Below, in pieces: positions 1-48,731 of a stretch of 64,000 nt of DNA. Each line of letters begins with the position of its first letter. The stretch's first letter is position 1. Position numbers and translations under genes: made by a program. Origin of the DNA: Nilaparvata lugens (taxonomy: Eukaryota > Arthropoda > Insecta > Hemiptera > Delphacidae); contig NC_052507.1 in NCBI RefSeq assembly GCF_014356525.2, positions 1,935,419 through 1,999,418 of the forward strand, given 5' to 3'. Under the pieces are notes generated by a model. It made no database searches. It had not been told where the DNA came from and saw only the letters and a program-made list of their open reading frames with translations.

Positions 1-85
1 GGAAATCGCTCATCAATATAATATCAAACCGTAAAGATAGGTATTCACATTTTAGTGTTTAATATCCTGGACGCAAAAAGTTACT

Positions 86-382
86 AATCAAGAGGTTCTC
101 AGGAGAATGAATAAAGAACCGGAGCTCCTGAATACCATTAAAAGTAGAAAACTCCAATACCTCGGCCACATTATGAGGAATAGCTCAAGATACAGACTTC
201 TGCAAGAGATCCTTCAAGGAAAAATCAACGGAAAAAGGGGACCTGGCAGAAGGAGAATTTCATGGCTGGCAAATGTGAGGCTATGGTTTCACCAGTCATC
301 TGCAGAGCTGTTCCGTAGCGCCGTCGACAAAATCAGGATAGCCATTATGATCGCCAACATCCGAAACGGAGCAGGCACGTGA
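86..382 (+). mobile_element. RTE-like non-LTR retrotransposon, 3' end of the reverse transcriptase ORF
   Basis: The open frame encodes the C-terminal tail typical of insect endonuclease/reverse-transcriptase ORFs, including RKLQYLGHIMR near residue 14 and a basic GKRGPGRRR stretch. It lacks all catalytic domains and ends shortly before a short GAA-rich tract at about 383-395. This is a dead 5'-truncated copy. Clade assignment (RTE-like) rests on the tail motif only. Confidence 0.75.
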
Positions 383-630
383 AGAAGAAGAAGTTATGAA
401 GTTTTTGGATAATTATCTGTGATACAGAAATATTGCTCGCCTGGAAACGGATAGATTATTCATCACATGATTATATGCTTATTATTATCGTTCCCTAGCA
501 ACCTATGTTAAGCGTTTATATATTCACTGCTGAGAGAAATTTATGTGATAGGTAATATACCTGAATAATACTATTAAATACTATATTCGAATAAAGAACG
601 AGTGACCCAAATGAAGCGATTAAAAAAAGA

Positions 631-1131
631 AAAAATCTGGTGTGGCGCACTCAAACAACTTTCCTTGCCGTTATGAGAATTGATCACCTGACGCTAGTGT
701 CCACGCATATCTCAAGTCTACTTATAAACAAAGATCTGAGCCAGCTGGTGACAGGACAAAAACGTTGGAGACACACGAAGTCTGCCATCTCTCCATAATG
801 AATGATATAATAGAATCAACAGTTTGCAATTGAATAATCACATTTTCTCGAATTTCGAGCTTATTTTCAATTTAAGGTGGCAATGTTACTAAACATAGAT
901 TGTATAGATTTTCATGTTGAATCTTTTCCACTTGAAATTTTTGTTCAAATTGTATCTGAAGCCTGATAATTGGGAAGCTTAAATCAAACTTTGCATAGAT
1001 GGGGTGGAGCTCCTGGATTTTTACAGATATGGGACTTGTGGCAGTTGATAGAACTTATCATAATGACTATTTTAAGTATAAATTTGATCAAAATCGTTGA
1101 AGCCGTTTTCGAGAAAATCGCAAAAAACCCA
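631..1131 (+). mobile_element. Truncated Helentron-like microsatellite element (copy A)
   Basis: Starts with the shared left end AAAAATCTGGTGTGGCGCAC and follows the same 5' block as the copies at 7295, 8492, 20643 and 38399. It breaks off before the CA microsatellite and 3' hairpin. The open frame at 970-1152 is only translated repeat. Confidence 0.7.
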
Positions 1132-2024
1132 AGGCATGCGGTCAGATTTTAGCATTTCTTTTCATGCAATAGAAGATAGCCACTCCACAAGTTGCACGTT
1201 ATGCACCTCCCTTTTGTAAACATTTTTCTGGTGACATTTTTCAAAGTTTTTTGATTTGGATACTATCAAGTTAAATAAATGAAACAAATTTCTAAGGAAA
1301 GATTTTTCCATCTGTTCTACTTTTTGAATAACGAAACACATTGAAAAACTAGCTATTCATTTAGTAATCTGTTCACTGCTATTTACATTCTATCTTAAAA
1401 GATGCTCGAAATGCCCTCCTTCTCTCGTTTGACAGTGTTACAGACTGTCGTTAAAGTAGGATGAAATGTAAATAGTAGTAAACAAATTATTATAAATAAA
1501 TAACAATTTTTTTCAATATATTTCATCATTCATTCAGAAAATGTTGTTCTATGTTTCATTACTTTACAAATCATTTCTTTAAAAACTAAAACTTTAATCA
1601 GCTGCCATTTTGGATACAAGTATCATAGAATATTTTCATTGATGCCATCTTCCTTCTTTAGAAAAGGCCTTTGAAATGATGTGTGTTTACATTATTTAAA
1701 AATATTTGAGTTACCACCAATCATTTCTTTAAAAACTGAAACTTCAATCGCTGCCACCATTTTGGATACAAGTATCATAGAATATTTTCATTCATGCCAT
1801 CTTTCTTGTTTTAAAAAGGCCTTTGGAATGATGTACCACACAATGGGTGTTTACATTTAAAATATTCGAGTTACAAACCCTTATGAGGGGTTGAAATTCA
1901 GTTGTAAGTCAAAAGGTAGAGTATTCGACCAATAACTTATCCTGGAAGTAACAGTATTATATCTACATCAGTCTTCAACTTATTAAAGAATTCCCATATA
2001 CCCATAAATATGACCCACTCTGTA
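1132..2024. other. No gene seen; contains a ~145-bp direct repeat
   Basis: No coding exon is supported. About 1566-1712 and 1716-1862 are direct copies of one ~145-bp sequence sharing TTTGGATACAAGTATCATAG and AAAAGGCCTTTG. The source element was not recognised. Confidence 0.6.
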
Positions 2025-2095
2025 TATAGTGAGGTCCACGTTATAACGGCAGTATTTGTCTGAAATTGGTGTTGTTATCCTATTACTATTACCTA
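2025..2095 (+). mobile_element. End fragment of the 380-bp TA-flanked MITE family
   Basis: Carries the terminal sequence TATAGTGAGGTCCACGTTAT seen at many other sites in the window, then diverges into AACCTA-rich sequence. Only one end is present. Confidence 0.7.
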
Positions 2096-2232
2096 ACCTA
2101 AACTAACCTATACGAAAACCTAACCTAACCTAATTTATATTACTAATATAAAAAGCCATCTGCTGTTAATACTGAGAAAGTTCTACTTTCTGAATAAATT
2201 TCTCACTATGAGTGTCCTGAGGCAGCTACATT

Positions 2233-2711
2233 TTGCACTTGTGGATTCAGCTACGGTATAAGTTGTTGGGGCTCCACTTACATTATTTACTTGAAGCCCT
2301 TGATAACTATACAAAAATCCATAGTTCGTGCCATCAAGCGAAGGAGGGTAGATTTGAACAATCTTTTCCTATCTTTCAGAGTCTCAGATGCTTGCCTCTC
2401 AGATATATCTTTGTTTTCAAGGTATTGTATATGTTTTATGTTATGTCTGGAAACTGTGGTCATGCATTGTTCAGGGATGTTCCTAGTTATCAAACTAGGA
2501 GAGTGACATCTGATTTACTAAGACTTCCTAAATCGTATACCACTTATTGTTTCCAGAAATCGTTTGTATTTCTCGGCCCCAAGTTTTTCAACAATATTCC
2601 TCTTGAAATAAAGAGAACACAAAATCGACTTGTTTTTAAAACAAAAGTTCTTGGATGGCTTAGAGGTCTTATGCCGGACTATCTAGAGACCTTATTCAAT
2701 GTGGTTTCATA
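2233..2711 (+). mobile_element. Decayed LINE, C-terminal region of reverse transcriptase ORF
   Basis: Two overlapping frames together read like the post-RT tail of a CR1/L2/Jockey-type LINE. One has KPLITIQKSIVRAIKRR at about 2294-2345 and the other has LPLRYIFVFKVLYMFYVMSGN-like residues from about 2391. The switch of frame shows an indel. No catalytic motif remains. Confidence 0.6.
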
Positions 2712-2915
2712 GTGTTGAGTGTGAGATCTTCAGTTATGCAAAAATAGACCAATTGACAAAGGAATTTGGAGAGAATGTTTTGAACACAGTTTTTGACTTT
2801 GCAGCTTTGTTGGGACCAGTTAGGGGGTGAAAATATCAAAAGTCCCCATCCCTACCCCTAAATTCCTTTGTCAATTGGTCTATTTTTGCATAACTGAAGA
2901 TCTCACACTTAACAC
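2712..2915. mobile_element. Foldback MITE with ~50-bp terminal inverted repeats
   Basis: The left end GTGTTGAGTGTGAGATCTTC and following bases to about 2765 recur as the reverse complement at about 2860-2915, with one or two mismatches. The centre is non-coding. No clear target duplication was identified. Confidence 0.75.
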
Positions 2916-3618
2916 TGAAGCTGCTGCAACAGTCGTGGGGATGTGCGTAAACTTGTGACATTATACATCAAATTGAAGAGAATTTGATGCTCTATAAGCT
3001 CATGATCAACATGGATTTTTCCCATCGATATTCAAAACGTTATAAGAGCAAAAATAGCAAAAAATTGAAGGAAAATGTGTTTTTTCAAAAATGTCACATC
3101 TTTTAGAGCGGATATCTCGAAAAGTAGAAGACATATAGAGAAACTTGTTTGATCAATATTGTAGGAAATTATGTAAGCTTTAATTTCTTATGAGATAGTA
3201 ATGTCTGTAAAATGCATAATTTTCGAGTTATATGCGAGAAACCAAAAAATGGTACCTTATTTGAACCACCCCCACCCCCTTACCACTGGGGGTAGGGGTG
3301 GGGACCTTTGATATGTTCACTTTCTAACTACCCTAAACAGAACTGCGGGGTCAAAAATTGTCTTCCAAGCTTTTCCCTCTATAACACTTCTTTGACTGGG
3401 CTATTATGCTAATGAAATAGTCCTACTTGGAGCACAGTGGCTTCCGAACACTCTGTACAATGCATTCAATATAATTTATTTTATTGAGCAACTCTTACCT
3501 CTAAAATAGAGAAAAGATAGAAAAAGTTCTAGTTTGCTATATAACAACAACACTACCAGCTGAAGGTCCACTCATCTCTCATCATCGTCCGTCTCATAAC
3601 CCACATATTACCCTGACC
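2916..3618. other. No gene seen
   Basis: Non-coding sequence with a C/G-rich patch at about 3265-3305. No coding exon or recognised element. Confidence 0.5.
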
Positions 3619-4764
3619 TAAAGTGAGGTCCACGTTATAATGGCAGATAGGAGAACAACGTTGCCGATCCTCTGTCTTGTCAATGCCTTCTAAAACGGTA
3701 GCTGATACAGGTTCATGTAATATTAACTGTTTATTCTCGTTTAAAATAATCAATCATTTTTTATTCAGAAATAATTTCAATAATTTCATAAATGAATGTT
3801 TATAATCGAGCAGGGGCGTCATTTAGGGGGGGGGCAGGGGGAGGTCCTAGCCCCCCCCCCCACAAGAATCAGATGAATAATGAAAATGCGGGTCTATCTA
3901 CAAGAATCCTTAGAAACTCATACTGATTTAATTCTTTTTTTAAACAGCAGTAGTATGATTCCTTCTACAGTACCGTACCAACAATGTAGCAAAATTGCCT
4001 TGAAAGTAGTATGGCTACGGGTACGGAGTAATAGAGAATATATTTTTCTCTGTGGTATAGTTGAAGCTTAAATATAGAATGGATACAATTATTGATGAGG
4101 GCACAATAAGTGAGTTATTGCATAAATTTCAACGTCGGAATTAACAAGTTGCAAGATGTCACTGTGAAAGCAGAAGAAAGGGCACAATCAGACAATCAAA
4201 AACGTATGTACAGAGTTGGTGAGAATTATGGGAACAGATTAATGTTTCTTTAGCTTTCTAACTGAAAGTGATTTTCCAATTAGAATATGATCCCCAATAA
4301 TGAAATTGTGTAAATTGTAATTGTAAAAGAAAAATTTATCTGTTTCCATGATTTTTAAGAAATCTATTTCAGTGTATTCCTACTTTAGGGCCTCTCTGTA
4401 GGCCTATATTTCTAATGAATATTTCATGTATATATGTATATGTGTGTATTGATACTTCAGTCGCATTTGTATAAAACTGGAAAAATTAAGCATATTTTAT
4501 AATAACATCTTTGAATGTAACTTTTATGGGGGAAACCCCAGGATCCTCTATCCTTTGGGGGTATTCCTTCCCCCCAGCCACTCATACCTCCTGGTTTTTG
4601 CCCCCCCCCCACTAGCAGTTTGGTGTAATGGCGCCACTGTAATCAAGATGACATATTTTGTTAAAATACGCTCTGACAACAGAGCAAAGCGAGAAAGAGA
4701 TAGCGCTATCCGCTTTTTTGAATGATAGACAAGGATAACATTATACCATTGTTAATCAATAAAT
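3619..4764. mobile_element. TA-flanked MITE interrupted by a hAT-like element
   Basis: The left part (3619-3802) and right part (about 4648-4764) match the two ends and interior of the MITE family seen intact at 28291-28672. The parts are separated by the 829-bp element at 3811-4639. Confidence 0.75.
3811..4639. mobile_element. Non-autonomous hAT-like DNA transposon
   Basis: Ends are short inverted repeats: CAGGGGCGTCATT on the left, and AATGGCGCCACTG on the right (reverse complement CAGTGGCGCCATT). The flanks are TAATCGAG and TAATCAAG, a 7/8 match to an 8-bp target duplication, which is the hAT signature. Long G and C runs lie just inside both ends. No transposase is encoded. Confidence 0.7.
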
Positions 4765-5068
4765 GGATTTTCACAGGAAATTTGTGACATAAATGAATAG
4801 TACATTCAAATCGTGAAAACTTAATTTTTATTGGTTCTTGAATTATTTCTAGAATGCTCACATTTGATAGAAGGTTTTAAAATCACATTTTACATGAACT
4901 ACAATGTAATACAACTACACAACCAATATCTAAACTATACAACAATTTTATAAACGTGTATTGCAATACAGAAATTAAAAACCATCGAAACAAAACTTTT
5001 AAAAACAAGGAAGATAAGAGACAATCTACTTCATAAATGAAAGAATATACTCTTCAGAATAAACTTCC

Positions 5069-19015
<13,947 letters not shown>

Positions 19016-20642
19016 TTTTCACTTTATATCAGTAAAAATATTTATTTTATATCTTCAACTCTGACTGAATATTCTAAAAGCTTCAGTGATAAACTGAGCC
19101 AAGCATCAACGATTGTACTTCGACAGATACAGTTAACAATAAATTTACTGTATAATTAATTGAAATTATTCTATAAATACATTCTGCTAGGCCTTGAAAA
19201 ACAGTATGTTAATATTGCTCCGACGTTACTTGGTTTCTGCAATGAAAAACAAAATAATTTTAAGAGACCTTTGAATTTTTACAAAAATATTTCAACATTA
19301 TTCTCATTTTTTCAATGCTTTATCCCAAAAATTTATTTTGGTTTCTGATGTGAAATTTGGTATGAATATCATTGAATCTTGATAATAATATATATTATGC
19401 TATATAATGGGTGATAATTATTATAGCTAGTGACCCCCTGGGTTTAAAAACTCGCTTATAAACTGTTGTATTATGAGCTCTGTAATCCGTAACTTTAATT
19501 ATACAGAATTGGTAAGAATATTATTATGGAAACAGCGAAATATTTTTTTACAAGTATTTCGACAGTTGGTTCTATAGGGATCCTATTTGATTTCTAATCC
19601 AGCTTCATTTTGAATTCAACTTATTTTTTTCAAATATGTGATAAATAATTTCGGTACAGAGTTTTAAAAGAAAATACTGTAAGTACAGTAGCAAAACCCA
19701 GATCTCAATCCATTTTTCAATGATCTTAACATTAAAAGATACTAATAAATGATAGAAAAATGAAATGAATGAGTATACCTATACACATTGGAAAGCACTA
19801 GTTGCCGTGCTACCAATTTTTCCTTAAACGGTTGGAATAGCATTTAACACCTATCAACCTACGGATAGTTGTCGGCTCCAATAAAATAGATTCTTGATAA
19901 ACTGTGAATGGATCTATTGCCTATGAATGAGAAATCCAGTTTTCAGAGCAAATTAACTTATAATCTTCAGATGAAATTACACAAATACACAAAGAAAAAA
20001 TATATATTAAGCCTAATTATTTCAGAGTTATTACGAACTAAAATACTTATCTAGTTTACAGTTGAAACACAGTGGCTATTGGCTTGACTATACAAACAGG
20101 TAAATCTGAACAAAACAGCACAAAAATTTATATAAAACTCAATTTAAAACATTAATAAACGAAAATGATTTAGAGCAAAACTCCACGACAACACTTGTAG
20201 CCAGCCATTTTTTTAGAGAAGGGACAGGAAAAGACATAAGTTGCAAGTCATGAAGCCAACGCCTCCAACATTACAGACACGTCACCAAAATATTATAACT
20301 TATAAGTTTAGAATTCACATTCTACATCTGTTCTCAATAAAACTTTATTTTGAAAATGTTATTTTAAATTTTTATATATATCTCGATTTAAATAAACCAT
20401 TTATTCAGTAATTTGTTAACCCTGCCTCGGTGACACCATGGAACAATGCAACAAACATTTACGATAATAAATTCTCCGTCAAAAAATTTGTCCGTCTATT
20501 GATAACTCTGACATTTACTATAAAGTTCCATAGATCTCGAATTGAAGATTCGATTCCAATGTGAGAAGAAAAATGTAATATTACATAGTAAACACTAGTA
20601 GATTCTACTCACAAATTTGACATCTTCCTTTCTTGTACAGTA
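19016..20642. other. Intergenic region between divergent genes, no gene seen
   Basis: AT-rich sequence upstream of the small minus-strand gene; it presumably contains that gene's promoter and part of the CCDC61 promoter. No clear TATA, Inr or repeat was identified. Confidence 0.4.
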
Positions 20643-20806
20643 TTTTTTACTTTCCTTGCCCTATTACCATAGGTAAGGAAAGTATTGCTTTCCAAAAAAA
20701 AATTAAGGTACACTAATTTCAAGTTTTCTATATGTTTCAAGGTCCCCTGAGTCCAAAAACATGATTTTTGGGTGTTGGTCTGTGTGTGTGTGTGTATGTG
20801 TGTGTA

Positions 20807-20841
<35 letters not shown>

Positions 20842-21616
20842 ATGTCTGTGAACACAATAACTCCATTCCTAATTAAACGATTGACTTGAAATTTTAAACT
20901 TGAGGTCCTTATACCATAAGGATCCGACAATAAGAAATTCAATTCAAGATGGCGGAAAAAATGGCGGATGATTACTAAAAAAACATGTTTTTCACGTTTT
21001 TCTCGAAAACGGCTCTAACGATTTTCTTCAAATTTATACCATGGATAGCCATTTATAAGCCCTATCTACTGATATGAGTCTCATTTCTGGGAAAATTCCA
21101 GGAGCTCCGTAATATTCTTGAGAAAAATGGCAGATAGTTACTAAAAAACCATGTTTTTCACGATTTTCTCAAAAATTACTTGACCGATTTTTTTCAAATT
21201 CATACCCTGTATAGTTATTTATCAGCTCTATCAACTGGCATGAGTCTCCTTTCTGGGAAACCAATGAGGGGTCCACCCCATCCTTGAGAAATGGACTTTG
21301 TAACCTCCTTCTCGTGCATGAGGTAGGTAGGTAGAGCAGTTTATAAAACGAACACAGTCATAGTCGAGATATTTCATCTGTAGAACAGCTGTTTTGACGA
21401 CTTTTGAAAAAATCATCGAGTTTCACAATTTTCACAAAGGAAAAAGTACTCTGAAAACAATATTATATATAAACATATAAAGTAGTCTGATCGTAGTTGC
21501 AAATATTTTGCCGCCAATCGTCATTATGTTATTCCCCTAAATTATTCTCGTCTAAGAATGAGGCTTACAGTTCAATGAGCAAGGAAAGTTGTGTGAGTGT
21601 ACCACACCAGATTTTT
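20643..21616 (-). mobile_element. Helentron-like element with short TG core (copy D, inverted)
   Basis: The hairpin end TTTACTTTCCTTGCCC is at 20643 and the left-end block finishes GTACCACACCAGATTTTTT at about 21616. The TG core (20780-20848) is short and interrupted by TATG units. The element ends only 76 bp before the CCDC61 start codon. Confidence 0.6.
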
Positions 21617-21692
21617 TCTCTATGGTGAAACATAATCATTTCACTGATCCAATTAACACATGAATTGAATTCTAACCAAAAAAACTTGCAAG

Positions 21693-43990
<22,298 letters not shown>

Positions 43991-44286
43991 AAAAATTGGG
44001 TTGAGAGATGTTGAATTAAAAATAATAATTCCACTTCTAGTTTTTAAACTAGTTCCGTGTTGAATTAATTTGGATAATTTATGATACTTACATTCAACTT
44101 TTATAAAGCCTTTTGGATCCAGAGTTTCAACAAAACAATAAAAAATTACCACACCTGAATATTCATAATATATATTTATCAAATGATACATGAATCTCAT
44201 AGAATTATTGTGTAGGATCTGATTCATTGGAATGAGCTAGCTAATCTATAATAAATTTTTCTACCTATTAATAGTATTATTATTAT

Positions 44287-44792
44287 TATTAGTCGTAGAG
44301 CTCCCGAAGTGGAAGACGCTGAGTAAAATCATGATCATCGATTTTTATTAGACTTGGCGGTTTTCTTGTTCGCCCACCAGCTTTTCATTCTCTGAGAAAA
44401 TGCAGCTTTTCTTTCTTCACTCCATCTTGTGCCAACTCTTGGTGCTTTTATCTCTGGAATAATTTCCCATTTGTTCACTTTTGTTTTGAAATTATTTCTA
44501 TTTTTAATTTCATCATCAGTAATTCCTGCCAAATCTAGATCTTTCTTAACATTCCTAATCCATTCTCCTCCATAGGCAAGCGAAGCTACATATTTTACTA
44601 TTTTTTTTTGTGATTCTATGGTCAGGGAGCCTCATGATATGACCATAGAATTTTAGACGTCTTTTTCTCATGTCTGTTACAATATTTGAATGTTGCTCAA
44701 CTGTGCTATTTTTCTGTAATCTATAACCATTCTCAGTTAATCTCGGACCTAGAATTTTCGAATTATTTTCCTTTCTTCTTTCTTCAAAATAC
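44287..44792 (-). mobile_element. Second copy of the RTE-like LINE tail
   Basis: Duplicate of 43305-43810 with the frame broken by indels, so that only 44532-44335 stays open. Confidence 0.8.
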
Positions 44793-44883
44793 TAAAATAC
44801 TAAATACTAAAATATTATATACAATTCCCTATAATTTTCGATTTTTCGAAATCCTATTTATAATTATTTCAAATTTATTTCAG

Positions 44884-44972
44884 ATTCAGGGAACGACATC
44901 AAAATAACTGAACTAGAGAAGCGTGTCAACGCTCTTCAAAAGCTTTTGGAGAAGGATTTTTCACTTTCATAG
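44884..44972 (+). pseudogene. Duplicate CCDC61 terminal exon
   Basis: The copy of 43902-43990 keeps the acceptor, all codons (starting in phase after G, ending KDFSLS and TAG) and a downstream AATAAA. It could serve as an alternative last exon giving the same protein. Called a duplicate rather than proven functional. Confidence 0.8.
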
Positions 44973-45599
44973 AAAAATTGGGTTGAGAGATGTTGAATTA
45001 AAAATAATAATTCCACTTCTAGTTTTTAAACTAGTTCCGTGTTGAATTAATTTGGATAATTTATGATACTTACATTCAACTTTTATAAAGCCTTTTGGAT
45101 CCAGAGTTTCAACAAAACAATAAAAAATTACCACACCTGAATATTCATAATATATATTTATCAAATGATACATGAATCTCATAGAATTATTGTGTAGGAT
45201 CTGATTCATTGGAATGAGCTAGCTAATCTATAATAAATTTTTCTACCTATTAATAGTATTATTGTTTCACTATTATGAAATTATTCCCTGAAGTGGAATA
45301 TGACTGGCTGAAGTATGACAGTCGTAAAACCCATTGACAGCTCAAATGATATATTCAGACGAGGTGGAACTTCCGTCAGGGACTCCCCACCAATAAAAGC
45401 CATACGAATATTAATTGAGAAATATAGCCAGATTTAGGTAGGCTAATGATTCAGATAAAATATTTTTTCTCAGTTATCCCTAAAAATAATTATTGAGAAA
45501 TTTGTAAATTATAAGAAATATATTTACTGTACATAAACCCAACTGAAAAATTGTATTGTTGATTAATAAAGATTATGAATAGACAATTGTTTTGTACGG

Positions 45600-46380
45600 T
45601 ACTCTATTCATAGTCAAAAACCAATAATTTAGAAAAATATAGAGCTATCCACTTTGTCCGATTACAGACAAGGATAGCAACACAAAAGTTAATCAAGTGC
45701 TGGCTTGATAATTTAAATCCAAATTATACGTTTTCTGCACCTTCATAGACAGAGACTATAGAAATTTTAACAAAAAACCAATAATTTAAAAAAAGATAGA
45801 GCTATCTTCTTTGTCCGATTACAGACAAGGATAGCAATACAAAAGGTAATCAACCTTTGTAATCAACCCTGACTTGATAATTTGAATCTAACTACATTTC
45901 CTGCACCTTTATTTACAGACTATAGAAATTTTAGCCGAAAACCAATAATTTAGAGAAAGATAGAGCTACACAAAAGTTAATCAAGTGCTGGCTTGATAAT
46001 CTGAATCTAACTTCATTCTCTGCACTTTCATATACAGAGAATATAGAAATTTTAGCCGAAAATCAATAATTTAGAAAAAGATAGAGCTATCTACCTTGTT
46101 CGATTACAGACAAAAGGATAGCAACAAAAAAGGTTAATCAAGTGCTGGCTTGATAATTTGAATCCAACTTCATTTCCTGTACCTTCATATATACATAGAC
46201 TATAGAAATTTTATCCGAAAACCAATAATTTAGAGAAAGATAGAGCTATCTACTTTGTCCGATTACAGACAAGGATAGCAACACAAAAGGTAGGTAATCA
46301 AGTGCTGACTTGATAATTTGAATCCAACTTCATTTTCTGCACTTTCATGTACAGAGACTATAGAAACTCTATAGCATAGA
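45600..46380. repeat. Tandem array of ~120-165-bp units derived from a MITE end
   Basis: About five units are marked by CCAATAATTTA at about 45621, 45776, 45939, 46058 and 46218. Most contain GATAGAGCTATCTACTTTGT, ACAGACAAGGATAGCAA and GTTAATCAAGTGCTG. The first two match the subterminal part of the TA-flanked MITE (GATAGCGCTATCCGCTTTGT, GACAAGGATAGCAA). Confidence 0.75.
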
Positions 46381-46648
46381 GAAACAATAGCGTAAGTAGA
46401 TATCCCATGGTATAGGGCGTTTATGTTGCAAATTTTACTGTTATCTCAAGCCTTCTCTCTCTTTTACTGTTACTGTCGATTTTTACTGTTTTTTTGGGTG
46501 AGAGTGTATGAATGGCACAGTATGAGAGACTACGAGCGTCACACAGCTTCAAGAGAAAGAACTACGTGGACTATCTGTTTGAGATAACAGTAAAAGTTGC
46601 GACATAAACGACCTTTACCATGGGATATCTACTTACGCTAGTTTCTCT
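46379..46648. mobile_element. Foldback MITE with ~60-bp inverted repeats
   Basis: The left end AGAGAAACAATAGCGTAAGT, followed by AGATATCCCATGG, pairs with CCATGGGATATCTACTTACG at the right. No ORF. Confidence 0.75.
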
Positions 46649-46789
46649 GTTTATAGTCACTTAACCTTCATGTCATCTCCAGCGCTTCAGGTAGTGACTT
46701 AGCAATCACTCTGAAAAATATATCTTGGAATTTGTTGTGAATCACATTATAACTCTCAGGCGCTGTTGTACAAATGACTGTTAAATTTC

Positions 46790-46908
46790 AAACATTTTAA
46801 TCACGAGAACCAACCATATAGAAAGATTTTTGGAAAAAAGACTTCTGTGATTGGTTCTCGTAGCATTTAATCACGGTTAAAATTTAACAGGCTTCTGTGC
46901 AACCGGGC
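46790..46908. mobile_element. Partial CCGGTTGCA MITE
   Basis: The right end AACAGGCTTCTGTGCAACCG and the CACGAGAACCAACC interior match 47692-47901; the left end is degraded. Confidence 0.55.
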
Positions 46909-47691
46909 ATCAGCATTACTTATAAACAGCAATTCTTCCCATTCAACCAAATGCTAATAGAAGTGAATATAGCAGTTAATAGCAGTTAGAAGTGAATCTT
47001 ACGACAGATAAACCCAACTCTATTTTTGTTTCTGATAAGTAACTTATATCAACCGCTCTGTATTTCGTTTTACCATTAGTACTTATTATTGTACCGAATT
47101 TCTCTGAATATGGAACAAACTAATAATTTGAAATAAGAAAACAACACAACTTGAACAAAGTAACATTTTATTTTCATAATGGTAAAACAGTAACATAGTG
47201 TACCTTAACTATGACCACAGACTTTTAGCTACTATTTACATCCTTACAAATTTTCAATTGTACAATTTTCCAAAACAAAATATTGCAATCTTAATTACAT
47301 TTAATATGTCTTCGATTATTTGTATTGAAGATGACAACTTATGAAATAGTGTTTGATGAATATCAAGAACTCTCTGAACTGTATGATAGGAGTTGCCTTG
47401 TGGAACAAAAATTGATTGGATTTTATATCGATTTCACTTTGAGAAAGTCAACACAATTTCTCACTGATCGTAATCTATGTATATACGTTTAAATCTAACT
47501 ATGAGAAAACTTAACAGTTTTTTCTATTGTAACTCAATGAAGGAACTACAAATATTTTATAAGGTAGATTAAAATTGTTCTACAATATTTAATAGAATTC
47601 TCTATTAATTGTATCAATCTGTATAAAGATCGCTACTCATTAAAACAAAATGTTGAATAGTTTTACATGGATAGAAATAATAAAACACATG
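46909..47691. other. Intergenic, possible OPA3 3' UTR end
   Basis: No gene. On the minus strand an AATAAA lies at about 47169-47174 (ATGAAAATAAAATG), which could be a distal polyadenylation signal for OPA3. Unproven. Confidence 0.3.
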
Positions 47692-47901
47692 GACCGGTTG
47701 CACAAAAGCCGGTTAAATCGGATTTAACCGTGATTAATTTTACGAGAACCAATCAGAGTTATCAAAAATATATTCTCCGATTGGTTCTCGTCTCTCGATC
47801 TTCTCTCAAAAGAGAAGATCTTTTTGATAAGACGGATTCTCTGATTGGTTCTCGTGGAATCAATCACGATTAAAATTTAACCGGCTTTTGTGCAACCGGC
47901 A
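47692..47901. mobile_element. MITE with CCGGTTGCAC ends
   Basis: CCGGTTGCACAAAAGCCGGT at the left is the inverse of ACCGGCTTTTGTGCAACCGG at the right. Internal CGAGAACCAATCAGAG units are repeated. The frame at 47667 is translated repeat. Confidence 0.8.
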
Positions 47902-48539
47902 CATACTTGTTGATTGGATTGTATATTGATTTTGCTTACTGTACTCCTCACTCTATCTATTGCATTTAATGGTTCAACCTAATGTAGGTTCTACAGTATT
48001 ATGTTCGAAAAGTTTATCATTGGCCAAAAGTTAGTTAAATATAGTGAATTTAATCAAAAGTGAGTGTAGTCAATCATTTCCTTAATAATTAGATTTATAA
48101 AACTGTGGTATATTTGTATAATTGGCGTTATTCATAGTTTTATCTATAATATCTTTCTGGATACACCTAGATTTAACCTTTCAATACGTTGAAATAGTTT
48201 TAGTAACTATTATTCAAGATCCAAAATTTGATGTTTTTTTTGTTTTACACTGTAATTTTATATAATATCATGTAACACCTCGATTTCAATGAACAAGAAG
48301 AGATCTTTCAATAATAATATAAAATACTAATCAACTAGGCATTGAAATAGAAGATCCTATTAAATATAAATAGAAAGAAAGCATAGCAAACTAATCCAAA
48401 TAAGAATAAACTAATAAGGTACTCATCTTGATTGAAAGCCAAACAATAAATTTAATGTATTCTTCAATTTGATACATAATTGAAAACATACACAAGATAG
48501 TTCACTGGTATGATTTATTTGTTCAAAATAAAATGAGTA
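47902..48539. other. Intergenic, no feature
   Basis: AT-rich; nothing recognised. Confidence 0.5.
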
Positions 48540-48731
48540 AAGCTGCGTTTACACCAAAGTTATTAACAAAATGTTAATAATTTAATCTTTATAGATTCTA
48601 TTAGATTGAACATAACTTATCATACACATGATGAACATATTATGTGTTTGTCAAGTTCCGTTCAATCTAATAGAATCTATAAGGATTAAGTTATTAACAT
48701 TTTGTTAATAACTTTGGTGTAAACACGGCTT
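48540..48731. mobile_element. Foldback MITE (192 bp)
   Basis: AAGCTGCGTTTACACCAAAG and following bases pair with the right arm ending CTTTGGTGTAAACACGGCTT. The arms extend through TTAACAAAATGTTAAT and the TAGATTCTATTAGATTGAAC region, so it is almost entirely palindromic. Confidence 0.85.

Noticed and set aside
2101..2136. AACCTA-rich stretch resembling the insect telomere repeat (TTAGG)n
   Set aside because: Only a few imperfect units, no array; could arise by chance in AT-rich sequence.
45600..46380. CRISPR-like repeat/spacer array
   Set aside because: Units are ~120-165 bp and homologous along most of their length, in a eukaryotic intergenic region; it is an ordinary tandem repeat.
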